DNA of 34,236 nt from JBBQAA01 sp038276395 (GTDB lineage Bacteria > Actinomycetota > Thermoleophilia > Solirubrobacterales > Solirubrobacteraceae), in NCBI GenBank assembly GCA_038276395.1, contig JBBQAA010000019.1, forward strand, positions 1-34,236, written 5' to 3'. The notes below the pieces were generated by a model. The model saw only the letters and a list, made by a program, of their open reading frames with translations, was not told where the DNA came from and made no database searches. Below are positions 12,569 to 19,835 of the stretch, piece by piece. The translations under genes were made by a program, and so were the position numbers. Each line of letters starts with the position of its first letter. Within the stretch, counting starts at the first letter, position 1.

Positions 12569-14313
12569 ACCGCCCCGCAGCCGCGCCGCCCGCCGGTGAA
12601 GCCGCGGACCATGGCCTCGGCGTTGGCCGCCTCCATCCCGAGATAGGTCGCGCCCGGCGAGCCCGCCGGCCCGAGCGCGTCGCCGTAGAGCGCGAGTTCC
12701 GAGCGCGCGCCGGTCTGCCGCGCGATCGCCTGGGCGAGCTTCGGGCTGAGCGAGCGCTCGGGGAAGACGGCGCGCACGTGCTCGCGGCGGATCAGCGCGC
12801 TCAGGCGCGCGACGTCGCGCGCGGAGCTCTGCGCCTCGGTGGTCTGGGAGGGGATGACCGCGCCGACCACGGTGATCCCGTAGCGGTCGGCGAAGTAACC
12901 GAAGGCGTCGTGGTCGGTGACGAGCTTTCGCTGCGCGCGCGGGACGGCCGCGAAGCACGCCGCGATCCGGCGGTCGAGCCGGCGCACGCCCGCGGCGTAG
13001 GCCCGGCCGCGAGCGAGGATCTCCGCCCGGCGGGGCGGATCGAGCGCGGCGAGGCGCCGCGCCAGCGCGATCGTCACGGCGGCGACGTTCCGCGGGTCGT
13101 GCCACCAGTGCGGGTCGTAGCGCGAGGCCTCGGGCCCGGCGGACTCCCCGGGCCGGCGAAACGGGGTGAGCGCGGGGGCGACGGTGAGGACGGCACCGCC
13201 CTCCCCGGTGGCGCTGACGAGCTTGGCCATCCACGCATCGAGGCTGTCCCCCGATTCGACGACGAGCCTCGCGCCAGCCACCGCCCGGGCGTCGGAGGGC
13301 CGCGGCTCGTACTCGTGGGGATCCGTGTTCGGCTGGAGGATCTGGTGGACGTCGAAGTCCGGCCCGCCGACGGCGCGCAGGACATCGCCGAGCTGGGTCG
13401 TCGTCGCGACGACCGGGATCCCGCCGCGGGCGGCCGCCCCCGCGCCGCAGCCGGCGAGCGCGAGGCCGGCGGCGATCAGCACGAGCGCGAGCGCGGGGGC
13501 GGCGAGACGCGACGCCCGCAACCGGCGCGCCGCCACCGAGACGGCGAACCCCGCGCCAGCGAGGACGGCGATGCTCGCCCCGGGCGGCGCGTTCGTCCGG
13601 TCCGCGAGCCACAGGCCGGCGACGCCCTCGGCCGCCGCGAGTCCCACCGTGAGGAACTGCCAGCGGCCGACCCGCCGCGCCCACGGGCGCGTCGTGGCCG
13701 CCGGCACGACGAGCAGGGAGCTGGCGAGCAGCGCGCCCACAGCGGTGAGGCTCGCCACGGCGGCCAGCGCGACGAGGCCGAGCAGGGCGGCGTCGGGGAG
13801 TGAGGAGGCGAGGCCCTGCCCGCGCGCGGCGCCGGGGTCGAAGCCGACGGTGAGCCAGCGCTGCCCCAGCGCGAGGCTCGCGCCCGCCGCCAGCAGCGAG
13901 ACCGCGGCGGCGATGGCGACGTCCCGCCCCTCGATGGTCAGGAGGCTCCCGAAGAGCAGCGAGTCGAGCTGCGCGCCCGAGCTAAAGACGTCCGAGGCGA
14001 GGATCACTCCCGCCGCGAGGGCGCCGACGAGCGCCAGCGCCGTGGCCGAGTCGTGCCCGCCCGCACGCCGCCGCAGCGCGGGGGAGAGCGCGAGGGCGAA
14101 GAGCGCGCCCGTGCCCGCGGCGCCGAGCGGGGCGGCGAACGAGAGGCCGTCGGCGAGCACGAGCCCGGGAAAGGTGGCGGTGGCCACGGCGTGGGTGAAG
14201 AAGGCGAGGCCGCGCAGGACGATCCACGGGCCGAGGACGCCGGCGGCGAGAGAGAGCGCCAGCACCTCGAGGACGCCGCGCTGGAGGTAGGGCAGCGTGA
14301 GGAGATCCCACAC
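12565..14313 (-). CDS. Metal ABC transporter permease fused to its substrate-binding lipoprotein
   Basis: This 582-residue protein joins two importer parts. Residues 1-265 are an ABC-3 permease (RGLAFFTHAVATATFPGLVL, DSLLFGSLLTIEGRDVAIAA, LVVPAATTRPWARRVGRW). Residues 272-288 are a hydrophobic helix ending in a lipobox, LAGC, with Cys289. Residues 299-575 are a ZnuA/MntC-type binding protein (IPVVATTTQLGDVLRAVGG) with likely metal ligands His333 (NTDPHEYEP), His402 or His405 (DPHWWHDP), His468 (TDHDAFGYFADRYG) and Asp545 (LYGDALGP). No loop of many His residues follows the second strand, unlike some ZnuA. The lipobox allows two outcomes: a permanently tethered receptor, or signal-peptidase II cleavage releasing a normal lipoprotein. 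GTG 14313 is 7 nt after TAAGCT. Confidence 0.9.
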   Translation of the reverse strand: MWDLLTLPYLQRGVLEVLALSLAAGVLGPWIVLRGLAFFTHAVATATFPGLVLADGLSFAAPLGAAGTGALFALALSPALRRRAGGHDSATALALVGALAAGVILASDVFSSGAQLDSLLFGSLLTIEGRDVAIAAAVSLLAAGASLALGQRWLTVGFDPGAARGQGLASSLPDAALLGLVALAAVASLTAVGALLASSLLVVPAATTRPWARRVGRWQFLTVGLAAAEGVAGLWLADRTNAPPGASIAVLAGAGFAVSVAARRLRASRLAAPALALVLIAAGLALAGCGAGAAARGGIPVVATTTQLGDVLRAVGGPDFDVHQILQPNTDPHEYEPRPSDARAVAGARLVVESGDSLDAWMAKLVSATGEGGAVLTVAPALTPFRRPGESAGPEASRYDPHWWHDPRNVAAVTIALARRLAALDPPRRAEILARGRAYAAGVRRLDRRIAACFAAVPRAQRKLVTDHDAFGYFADRYGITVVGAVIPSQTTEAQSSARDVARLSALIRREHVRAVFPERSLSPKLAQAIARQTGARSELALYGDALGPAGSPGATYLGMEAANAEAMVRGFTGGRRGCGAV

Positions 14314-14320
14314 GCCGGGG

Positions 14321-14346
14321 AGCTTACAAGGTGAGAACGAGTCTCA
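14321..14346 (-). promoter_or_regulatory. Fur/Zur-family operator and leaderless promoter of the metal importer operon
   Basis: TGAGAACGAGTCTCA (14332-14346) is a 15-bp dyad with perfect 5-bp ends (TGAGA/TCTCA), the shape of Zur/Fur boxes in actinobacteria. It ends on the stop codon of the fur-like gene. Just downstream on the minus strand is TAAGCT (14326-14321), 7 nt before GTG 14313, so a bound repressor would cover the region just upstream of the -10. Confidence 0.7.
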
Positions 14347-14787
14347 GGATTGGAGGCAGCGGCGGCACGAGCCGCGCAGGACGACCTCGTGGTCGCGGAC
14401 CTCGACGTCGAGCCGCCGGGCGAGCGCCTCGATCGCGCGCTCGAGCCCGGGGTCGTGGAAGGGGATGAGCTCCCCGCAATCCTCGCAGACGACGTGGTGG
14501 TGGTGCTCGCCGTCGGGGCGGACGGGCTCGTAGCGCGCGAGCCCCTCGCCCGTCTCCACGCGCTGGACGAGCCGGTGGGCGGCGAGCAGGTCGAGCCCGC
14601 GGTAGACGCTCGCGCGCCCGATCCGGCGCCCGCCGGCACGCAGGCGATCGTCGATCTCCTGGGCGGTCAGGGCGCACGGCTCCTCGGCGAGCACGGCGAT
14701 CACCGCGTCGCGCGCGCCCCCGCGCTTGTGGCCGGCGTCGCGCAGGACGCCGTGGGCGTGCTCGTCCCAGGAGCGCGTGGCGGCCAT
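14344..14787 (-). CDS. Fur-family metalloregulator, probably Zur
   Basis: The 147-residue repressor has the Fur winged helix (VIAVLAEEPCALTAQEIDDR then IGRASVYRGLDLLAAHRLVQ), a His-rich sensor segment (GEHHHHVVCEDCGELIPFHD) and the dimer-domain structural zinc site with Cys101/Cys104 (CEDC) and Cys141/Cys144 (CRRC). Placement directly upstream of a ZnuA/ZnuB-type importer, with a Fur-type box at the importer promoter, favours zinc sensing (Zur); manganese sensing (Mur) is possible. ATG 14787 follows TAGCCT by 7 nt, though GGAG within that gap could also act as a ribosome site. The gene ends 30 bp before the importer start. Confidence 0.85.
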   Translation of the reverse strand: MAATRSWDEHAHGVLRDAGHKRGGARDAVIAVLAEEPCALTAQEIDDRLRAGGRRIGRASVYRGLDLLAAHRLVQRVETGEGLARYEPVRPDGEHHHHVVCEDCGELIPFHDPGLERAIEALARRLDVEVRDHEVVLRGSCRRCLQS

Positions 14788-14794
14788 GCTCCGG

Positions 14795-14800
14795 AGGCTA
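14795..14800 (-). promoter_or_regulatory. Predicted -10 element (TAGCCT) of the fur-like gene
   Basis: TAGCCT reads from 14800 to 14795, 7 nt before ATG 14787. Confidence 0.45.
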
Positions 14801-14815
14801 ACGCGCAGCCCGCGC

Positions 14816-15610
14816 TCAGAGCCGCGCCGCCCGCGCCCGCAGCGCGGCCTCGAGCCGCTCGAGCGCGTGGCGGACGGCCTCCCGGTCCGGCTCCCCGAGC
14901 GGCCCGGCGAGGGCGGAGGCGGCGGCCGACCGCGTGCCGGGGGCCAGCGCCTCGAGCTCGGCCAGGCGCGCCGCGGCGTCGGGGAAGCTCCGGGTCCCGA
15001 GCTCGGCCAGCGCCGTCTCCAGGGCGAGACCGGTCCCGAGGGCGGCGAGCCGGTCGCCGCCCGTATCGAGATCGGCGCGGGCGCGCAGCGCGAGCTCCTC
15101 GCAGGCCAGGGCGGGGAAGCGGTCGGCGAGGATCGCCGCCGTGTGCTCCTGCGGGCGCAGCGCGCTCGCCCGGCGCAAGAGCCGGGCGGCCGAGCGGCCC
15201 GCGGGCAGCTCCCGCGCCTCCCCGAGCCGGCCCTCGGCCGCCTGCTCGCCCGTGCCGAAGCCGACGCGGACGGCGATCGCTTCCTCGCGCCGGGGTACGC
15301 GCACGGCGGGGTCGGCGTGCGCGACCCGGTGGGCGACGAGGAGCCGGGCGAGGATTCCGAGCGTGCGATCGACCTCGTCGTCCCCGGCGCCGCGGAGCCA
15401 GCGCTCCGCCTCGGTGGCGCCGTCGAACGGTCGCGCGGCGTCGATCACCGTCGCGCGGCCGGTCGTGACGGGGGCGGGCTCGGGCACGGTCTCCGGCTCG
15501 AGGGACCGTCCCCGGCCACCGCGGCGCCGGCTCAGGCGGCGGCGCTCGGGCGCGCCGAGCGTTCGCGTGACGACGATGTCGGTCGGGGTCGCGTCCCCCG
15601 CGCGGATCAC
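14816..15610 (-). CDS. Hypothetical protein, start uncertain
   Basis: An Ala/Arg/Glu-rich protein of 264 residues from GTG 15610. No known domain is recognised. The middle part (ERWLRGAGDDEVDRTLGILA, RLLVAHRVAHADPAVRV) and the helical C-terminus (ALERLEAALRARAARL) look like ordinary soluble helical coding sequence. Protein-like sequence also continues in frame upstream of the GTG (RRFPLVQFDFPWALGPADGR) as far as the stop of the murein hydrolase gene at 15696, without any ATG, GTG or TTG. The true start is therefore either a rare codon or lost through an indel near the GCGCGCGCC run around 15670. It follows the murein hydrolase gene on the same strand and may share its transcript. Confidence 0.6.
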   Translation of the reverse strand: MIRAGDATPTDIVVTRTLGAPERRRLSRRRGGRGRSLEPETVPEPAPVTTGRATVIDAARPFDGATEAERWLRGAGDDEVDRTLGILARLLVAHRVAHADPAVRVPRREEAIAVRVGFGTGEQAAEGRLGEARELPAGRSAARLLRRASALRPQEHTAAILADRFPALACEELALRARADLDTGGDRLAALGTGLALETALAELGTRSFPDAAARLAELEALAPGTRSAAASALAGPLGEPDREAVRHALERLEAALRARAARL

Positions 15611-15695
15611 GTGGCGGCCGTCGGCGGGCCCGAGGGCCCAGGGAAAGTCGAACTGGACGAGCGGGAACCGGCGCGCGCCGGGCCCGGGACCTTCG

Positions 15696-18179
15696 CTAAT
15701 CGCCCGCGCCCGGCTTGACCTTGATCGCGTACTTCGAGGCCTTCGGGCTGACCTTGGGGTTCGGGATCGAGTTCAGCCGGTCGATCAGGTGGATCCACTG
15801 CCCGGGCTTGAGGATCGCCGCGATCTGCCGGCCGAGCTTCGAGTTCTCCCCGAAGAGGGGCTGGAAGCCGAGGTGGATGTGGTTGAAGTGGTCGGGCATC
15901 GCCAGCGTGTTGTCGGTGCCGCGGAACGTCATCAGCGAGATGATCTGGTGCGGCTTCATCGTCCCCTGCAGGGTCAGGAGGCGGCGGATGGTGATGTCCG
16001 TGATCGACCCGGGGCCCTGGTGGCCGACGATCGGGATCCCGTTGATCGCCCCGATGTCGACCGCGTTGCCCGAGGAGTGCTCGGAGACGTTGCCGCTCGA
16101 CGTGAGGAAGGAGTGGCCGCACTCGAGCGCGGTGACCGTCGGGTCAAGACCGGAGGCGACAAGGAACTCGAGCGTGGCGAGCACGCGGCGATCGACCAGC
16201 CCGCCCTCGATGTCGCGGCGGCCGCAGGAGTAGAGCTTCACCTTGGGGTCGGCGAGGACGCGGCGCTGGAGCTCCTCCTTGGACATGAGCAGAACCTGGC
16301 CGACGGACGGGTCCTTGGCGCCCGGCCCGAAGAACGGGTTCTTGTCCGCCGCGCGGTAGATGGCGGTGGCCTCGAGGAGCTTCCAGCCGTCGAGGATCGG
16401 CTTCGGATCGACGAGCGGTGAGCCCTTGCCGGCCGGGCGGACCTCGAAGCGCAGGTGGGCGGCGCGCACGGCCTCGCGCTTGCCGACACGGCCGAGGATC
16501 GTGCCCGCGATGACCTGCGAGCCGACCTTCAGGCGCTTGAGCACGACGTCTCGGCGCTTGAGGCCGAGGGCGACCGTGAAGTAGTTCTTGAAGGTCGTGA
16601 AGCGCGGGGTCGCGGCGAGCTGGCGCCGGCCGCCGTGGGCGAGGGCGAGGGGCCGGGTCGGATGGGCGAACAGGCGCTCCTTGGTCACGCGCACGCGCGG
16701 GACGATCCGGAGCGGCGCCCCGGCGGGCTTGGCCGCCTTCGTCGGCGCCGGCTTGGCGCGCTGGACCCCGGCGCTGGCGGGCAGGCTCGGCTTCGGGTCG
16801 CGCCTGGGGAGCTTCAGCTCCCTGCGGATCTGCCGGGGCGACACGTTCTTCGGCTTCGGCACCGCGTAGAAGCGGGAGACCTTGCCGAGCTCGCCGTAGG
16901 TGTAGGAGTTGCCGTACACGTCCTGGAGGACGACGTAGCGCCCGAGCCGCTTCGAGCGGCCAACCCTGGTCACGCGGCCGTCGTTGACGGCGATGACGGG
17001 CGAACCCTTCTTCGCGTAGACGTCGATGTACTTGCGCGCGACGTCGGAGGCCACCGGGAGGGCGGCGTTCCCGCCCTTGATCTTCTTGGCCGCCGTGGCG
17101 GGATCGACCGCGTCGGCGTACCGGGCCTTGGCCGCGACCGGGAAGTGCCCCTGGGTCAGGCCGCTCAGCGAGCCGACGAGGCCGGCGGGCAGGCCGCCGA
17201 TGAGCTTGGCGCGCAGGAGCACCGACTGGACGTACCAGTCGGCGTGGTTGTAGGCGAAGATCGACTTGGGGACGTTCGTGTCGGCCCCGGCCGCCTTCAG
17301 GTAGCGGGCGGCGGAGAAGATCGCGTCGACCGGGTTGTACGGGTCCTTGACGCCGTCGCCGTTGGCGTCGACGCCCCAGCGCTTGAACGTGGAGGGCAGG
17401 AACTGCATCCAGCCCACGGCGCCGGCGGAGGAGACGTTGAGGTTGCGGCCGTAGTCGGTCTCGATCTCGTTGATCGCGGCGAGCACCTGCCACGGCACCC
17501 CGTACTCGATGCCCGCGGCCTGGTAGATCGGCAGCAGGAAGGGCGGGATGCGGAAGCGGTCGATGAAGAAGTTGGGGACGCCGATCGCGGCCGGGCCGGG
17601 CTGGGCGAAGGAGAAGGTCGGGTTGGCCGCGGTGGGGACGCCCACCTGGCCCTGCTTGACCTGCTTGACCTGCCTGACCTTCTTCGGGCCCGAACCCTCA
17701 GTCTTGGCTTGACCCTTAGGTGCCGTGGCCTTCTTGCCCGAGGAGCTCGGCTTCTGCTTGGAGGAGCCCGAGCCCTTGGGCGCGGAGGGCCCGGACGGCG
17801 TCGTGGGCGTGGTCGTCGGCCCCGTCGTGGTCGTGGTCGTGGGCGTCGTGGTCGTGGGCGTCGTGGGCGTCGTGGTCGTGGTCGTGGGCGTCGTGGTCGT
17901 CGTGGTCGTCGTCGTGCCCGTCCCCGTCGTCGAGGTAGTGCTCGGCGCCGCCGGGTTCGGCTCGGAGACCCCGACGATCGGCAGCGAGACGTTCGGGATC
18001 TTGATCTGGTCGAGCGGAGTGCCCGGCGGCACGTCGACCGTGACGACGACCGTCTGCCCGCCGAGCAGCTTGACGACGAGCGTGCGCTGCTGTGCGGAGG
18101 CGGGCAGGACCGCCAGGCCGAGACCCGCAGCGAAGGCGGCCGCCGTAGCGACCGTGACCAGAAGCTTCCTCATCCTCAT
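15696..18179 (-). CDS. Secreted multidomain peptidoglycan hydrolase: lytic transglycosylase, LytM-like and M15-like domains
   Basis: An 827-residue exported protein. Residues 1-30 are a signal peptide (MRMRKLLVTVATAAAFAAGL ending ASAQ). Residues 79-127 are a Thr-rich linker, and 134-180 are Lys-rich. Residues 205-355 form an MltB-like lytic transglycosylase with the likely catalytic Glu240 (INEIETDYGRN) and GWMQFLPSTFKRWGVDANGD. Residues 392-590 resemble a split M23/LytM domain (SPVIAVNDGRVTRVG, SYTYGELGKVS, later AAHLRFEVRP), but the metal-binding HxH is not kept. Residues 680-772 carry an M15-like zinc peptidase pattern: His701 and Asp708 (SEHSSGNAVDI) and HFNHIHL with His767/His769. It could cut both glycan and peptide. 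ATG 18179 has GGAGGAG upstream; MRK at 18173 is possible. Confidence 0.85.
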   Translation of the reverse strand: MRMRKLLVTVATAAAFAAGLGLAVLPASAQQRTLVVKLLGGQTVVVTVDVPPGTPLDQIKIPNVSLPIVGVSEPNPAAPSTTSTTGTGTTTTTTTTTPTTTTTTPTTPTTTTPTTTTTTGPTTTPTTPSGPSAPKGSGSSKQKPSSSGKKATAPKGQAKTEGSGPKKVRQVKQVKQGQVGVPTAANPTFSFAQPGPAAIGVPNFFIDRFRIPPFLLPIYQAAGIEYGVPWQVLAAINEIETDYGRNLNVSSAGAVGWMQFLPSTFKRWGVDANGDGVKDPYNPVDAIFSAARYLKAAGADTNVPKSIFAYNHADWYVQSVLLRAKLIGGLPAGLVGSLSGLTQGHFPVAAKARYADAVDPATAAKKIKGGNAALPVASDVARKYIDVYAKKGSPVIAVNDGRVTRVGRSKRLGRYVVLQDVYGNSYTYGELGKVSRFYAVPKPKNVSPRQIRRELKLPRRDPKPSLPASAGVQRAKPAPTKAAKPAGAPLRIVPRVRVTKERLFAHPTRPLALAHGGRRQLAATPRFTTFKNYFTVALGLKRRDVVLKRLKVGSQVIAGTILGRVGKREAVRAAHLRFEVRPAGKGSPLVDPKPILDGWKLLEATAIYRAADKNPFFGPGAKDPSVGQVLLMSKEELQRRVLADPKVKLYSCGRRDIEGGLVDRRVLATLEFLVASGLDPTVTALECGHSFLTSSGNVSEHSSGNAVDIGAINGIPIVGHQGPGSITDITIRRLLTLQGTMKPHQIISLMTFRGTDNTLAMPDHFNHIHLGFQPLFGENSKLGRQIAAILKPGQWIHLIDRLNSIPNPKVSPKASKYAIKVKPGAGD
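17800..17940. repeat. Low-complexity GTCGTG-type microsatellite encoding the Thr/Pro linker
   Basis: Imperfect GTCGTGG/GTGGGCGTC units run through this stretch. On the coding (minus) strand they give ACC/ACG Thr codons with occasional Pro. It is prone to length change by slippage. Confidence 0.7.
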
Positions 18180-18207
18180 GGGTACGGCGAGTCTCCTCCC
18201 GCGCGGC

Positions 18208-18243
18208 AAGCTACCACGCCGATGTCGTCAGAGGCGCAAGCTA
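18208..18243 (-). promoter_or_regulatory. Promoter region of the peptidoglycan hydrolase gene
   Basis: TAGCTT occurs twice on the minus strand (18213-18208 and 18243-18238) within the 9-bp direct repeat GGTAGCTTG, 30 bp apart. The proximal copy is a good -10, giving a leader of roughly 20-25 nt that contains GGAGGAG. Confidence 0.45.
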
Positions 18244-18355
18244 CCCGTCTTCCCGGCGCTTCGCAACGGGGAACCGGTGTCACGGATCGTGGATCGGCCG
18301 CTCGCCGGTCGACCTTGAGGGGGAAAAGCAGGCCGGAGCGCCGTCCTCCGGGGCC

Positions 18356-18361
18356 TACCCT
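18356..18361 (+). promoter_or_regulatory. Predicted -10 element (TACCCT), leaderless
   Basis: TACCCT is 7 nt before ATG 18369; no Shine-Dalgarno is present. Confidence 0.5.
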
Positions 18362-18368
18362 CCCCGTC

Positions 18369-18815
18369 ATGGCCGACGACGATGGGCTCCGCCGGCGCCT
18401 GACCCGGCACGGGGAGGGCGCGCTCGGGCGCATGACCCAGGAGCTGCTCGAGAACCCGCTTGTGACGTCGGCGTTGGCCCGCGCCTTCGAGGCGCGGGAG
18501 CGGGCGGTGCAGGCCCAGGAGCTCACGCTCGCCGCCCTGAACCTGCCGAGCGCGGCGGATCTCGAACGGCTGACCCGCCGCATCCGATCGGTCTCCGGTC
18601 GGCTCGAGGGGATCGAGGATGCCGTCGACCGCCTCGAGGAGCGGATCGAGGGACTTGGCGCGTCCACCGCCCTTGACCGGCGGCTCGCCGCGCTCGAGGG
18701 CCGGCTCGAGGCCATCGCCGGGGAGCTCTCCGCCGTACACGAGGCCGTGCAGGCGGGCGCCGGGGCGCCGCCTCCCGGCCCACAGCGCATCCGCGTCGAG
18801 GACGCCTCGGGCTGA
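18369..18815 (+). CDS. Phasin-like coiled-coil protein
   Basis: This 148-residue, highly charged protein has two parts. Residues 20-60 (MTQELLENPLVTSALARAFE then ARERAVQAQELTLAALNLPS) resemble the amphipathic helices of phasins, ending in the NLPS-AADLERL turn that precedes the coiled coil in polyhydroxyalkanoate-granule proteins. Residues 62-130 are continuous heptads (SGRLEGIEDAVDRLEERIEG, LAALEGRLEAIAGELSAVHE). The tail is Pro/Gly-rich. Phasins coat storage granules or organise poly-hydroxyalkanoate synthase; no phaC gene is nearby, so this is a family-level guess. It is divergent from the peptidoglycan hydrolase gene and convergent with the phosphorylase gene. Confidence 0.7.
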   Translation: MADDDGLRRRLTRHGEGALGRMTQELLENPLVTSALARAFEARERAVQAQELTLAALNLPSAADLERLTRRIRSVSGRLEGIEDAVDRLEERIEGLGASTALDRRLAALEGRLEAIAGELSAVHEAVQAGAGAPPPGPQRIRVEDASG

Positions 18816-18831
18816 ACGGCCGCGCCGGCGC

Positions 18832-19530
18832 TCACGCGAGCGCCCGGGCGGCGGCCGCGCCGAGACCGCGGGCGGCGTCCTCGAGCGTCCCGTCCGTGAT
18901 GCGCTCCCGATCCGCGGCCCCGCCGAGCACGTCCGAGATCGCGAGCAGCGATGCGGCACGGACCCCGCGCATCCGGGCGAGCGTGAAGAGGGTGGCCGTC
19001 TCCATCTCGACAGCCAACGCGCCCGCCGCCCGCCAACTTTCGCGCCGGGTCCGCTCCTGCCCCGCGTCCCGGGGATAGAACAGGTCGGCGGAGACGATCC
19101 GACCGCCCCGGGCCCCCGCGCCGAGGAGCGCGGCGGTGAGTTCGGGGTCGCCCGGCTCGAGCGCTTCGGCGCCGAGCGCCCGGCTCGTGCCGTCCTCGGC
19201 CAGCGCCTCGGTGACGGCCAGGAGCTCACCCAGGGCGAGCGCCGGGTCGAGCGCCCCGCAGGTCCCGACCCGCACGAGCCGGAGCGCGCCGAGCCCGATC
19301 AGCTCCTCGATGACGATGGCGGCGCTCGGCCCGCCCATCCCCGTGCTCTGGATCGTCAGCGGCTCGCCGTCCGGCGCTGCGCCGGTGTAGCCCCAAAGCC
19401 CGCGATGGTGGTTGAACATCCGCGGCGCGTCGAGCACGGACTGGGCGATGAGGAGGGCACGGCCCGGGTCGCCCGGCAGGAGCACCCGCTCGGCCAGGCC
19501 GGCCGTCGGGCGGAGGTGGACCGGGGACAC
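18832..19530 (-). CDS. Purine/uridine nucleoside phosphorylase family protein
   Basis: The 232-residue enzyme would split nucleosides with phosphate into base and ribose-1-phosphate (nucleoside salvage). It carries the phosphate loop RVLLPGDPGRA (15-25), RGLWGYTGAAPDGEPLTIQS, TGMGGPSAAIVIEEL, VGTCGALDPALALGELL, and the ribose/base site AVEMETATLFTLA and ISDVLGG. This is the trimeric/hexameric DeoD-Udp class by motif; whether it prefers purines or uridine is not clear. GTG 19530 lies 8 nt after a TATCGT -10 (19544-19539), suggesting a leaderless mRNA. It converges on the phasin-like gene with 16 bp between. Confidence 0.88.
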   Translation of the reverse strand: MSPVHLRPTAGLAERVLLPGDPGRALLIAQSVLDAPRMFNHHRGLWGYTGAAPDGEPLTIQSTGMGGPSAAIVIEELIGLGALRLVRVGTCGALDPALALGELLAVTEALAEDGTSRALGAEALEPGDPELTAALLGAGARGGRIVSADLFYPRDAGQERTRRESWRAAGALAVEMETATLFTLARMRGVRAASLLAISDVLGGAADRERITDGTLEDAARGLGAAAARALA

Positions 19531-19538
19531 GGCCCCGG

Positions 19539-19544
19539 ACGATA
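19539..19544 (-). promoter_or_regulatory. Predicted -10 element (TATCGT), leaderless
   Basis: TATCGT reads from 19544 to 19539, 8 nt before GTG 19530. Confidence 0.45.
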
Positions 19545-19623
19545 TGCGCGAGGATGGCCCGCCCGGCGCCCGGCCCCGAGCGCGTCATCCTCATCCCCGC
19601 CCGTGACCGAACGAAAGTTCCCA

Positions 19624-19652
19624 TTGACACGAGCCCTCGCTCGGAGTACACC
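19624..19652 (+). promoter_or_regulatory. Consensus sigma-70-type promoter (TTGACA, 17 bp, TACACC)
   Basis: TTGACA at 19624-19629 and TACACC at 19647-19652 are separated by exactly 17 bp. It is the best -35/-10 pair in the window. Transcription would start near 19660 and give a leader of about 175 nt before ATG 19836. A small dyad (GAAC-GAAA-GTTC) lies just upstream. Confidence 0.65.
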
Positions 19653-19659
19653 TACCGGG

Positions 19660-19835
19660 CACAGGTTCGAACACGTAGGCCGGAGAGTGGGCGGTGCGCC
19701 GCCCGCAAGGCGCCGCCCCCCGCGTAGGCGAAGGGACGAGCGCCGCGGCCGACGCAGCGGGCCGCTTCGCCCGCGCGTGGCGGGGCCGCAGAGATGCGAC
19801 CCCGCCACGGAACTTTGCGTGGCCGGCCGGCGCCG
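19660..19835 (+). ncRNA. Candidate structured leader RNA or small RNA
   Basis: The stretch between the promoter and the cyclase start folds well by eye. GGGCGG and CCGCCC close a 4-nt loop at about 19688-19703. Near 19779-19810 a long hairpin is formed by GTGGCGGGG and CCCCGCCAC (9 bp) with, inside, CGCA and TGCG closing a GAGA tetraloop across one mismatch. I do not recognise a known riboswitch class. It could be a regulatory leader or a separate RNA. Confidence 0.4.

Noticed and set aside
16455..18815. 786-codon plus-strand frame containing the phasin-like gene
   Set aside because: Most of it is antisense to the murein hydrolase. Only the part from ATG 18369, behind a -10 box, looks real.
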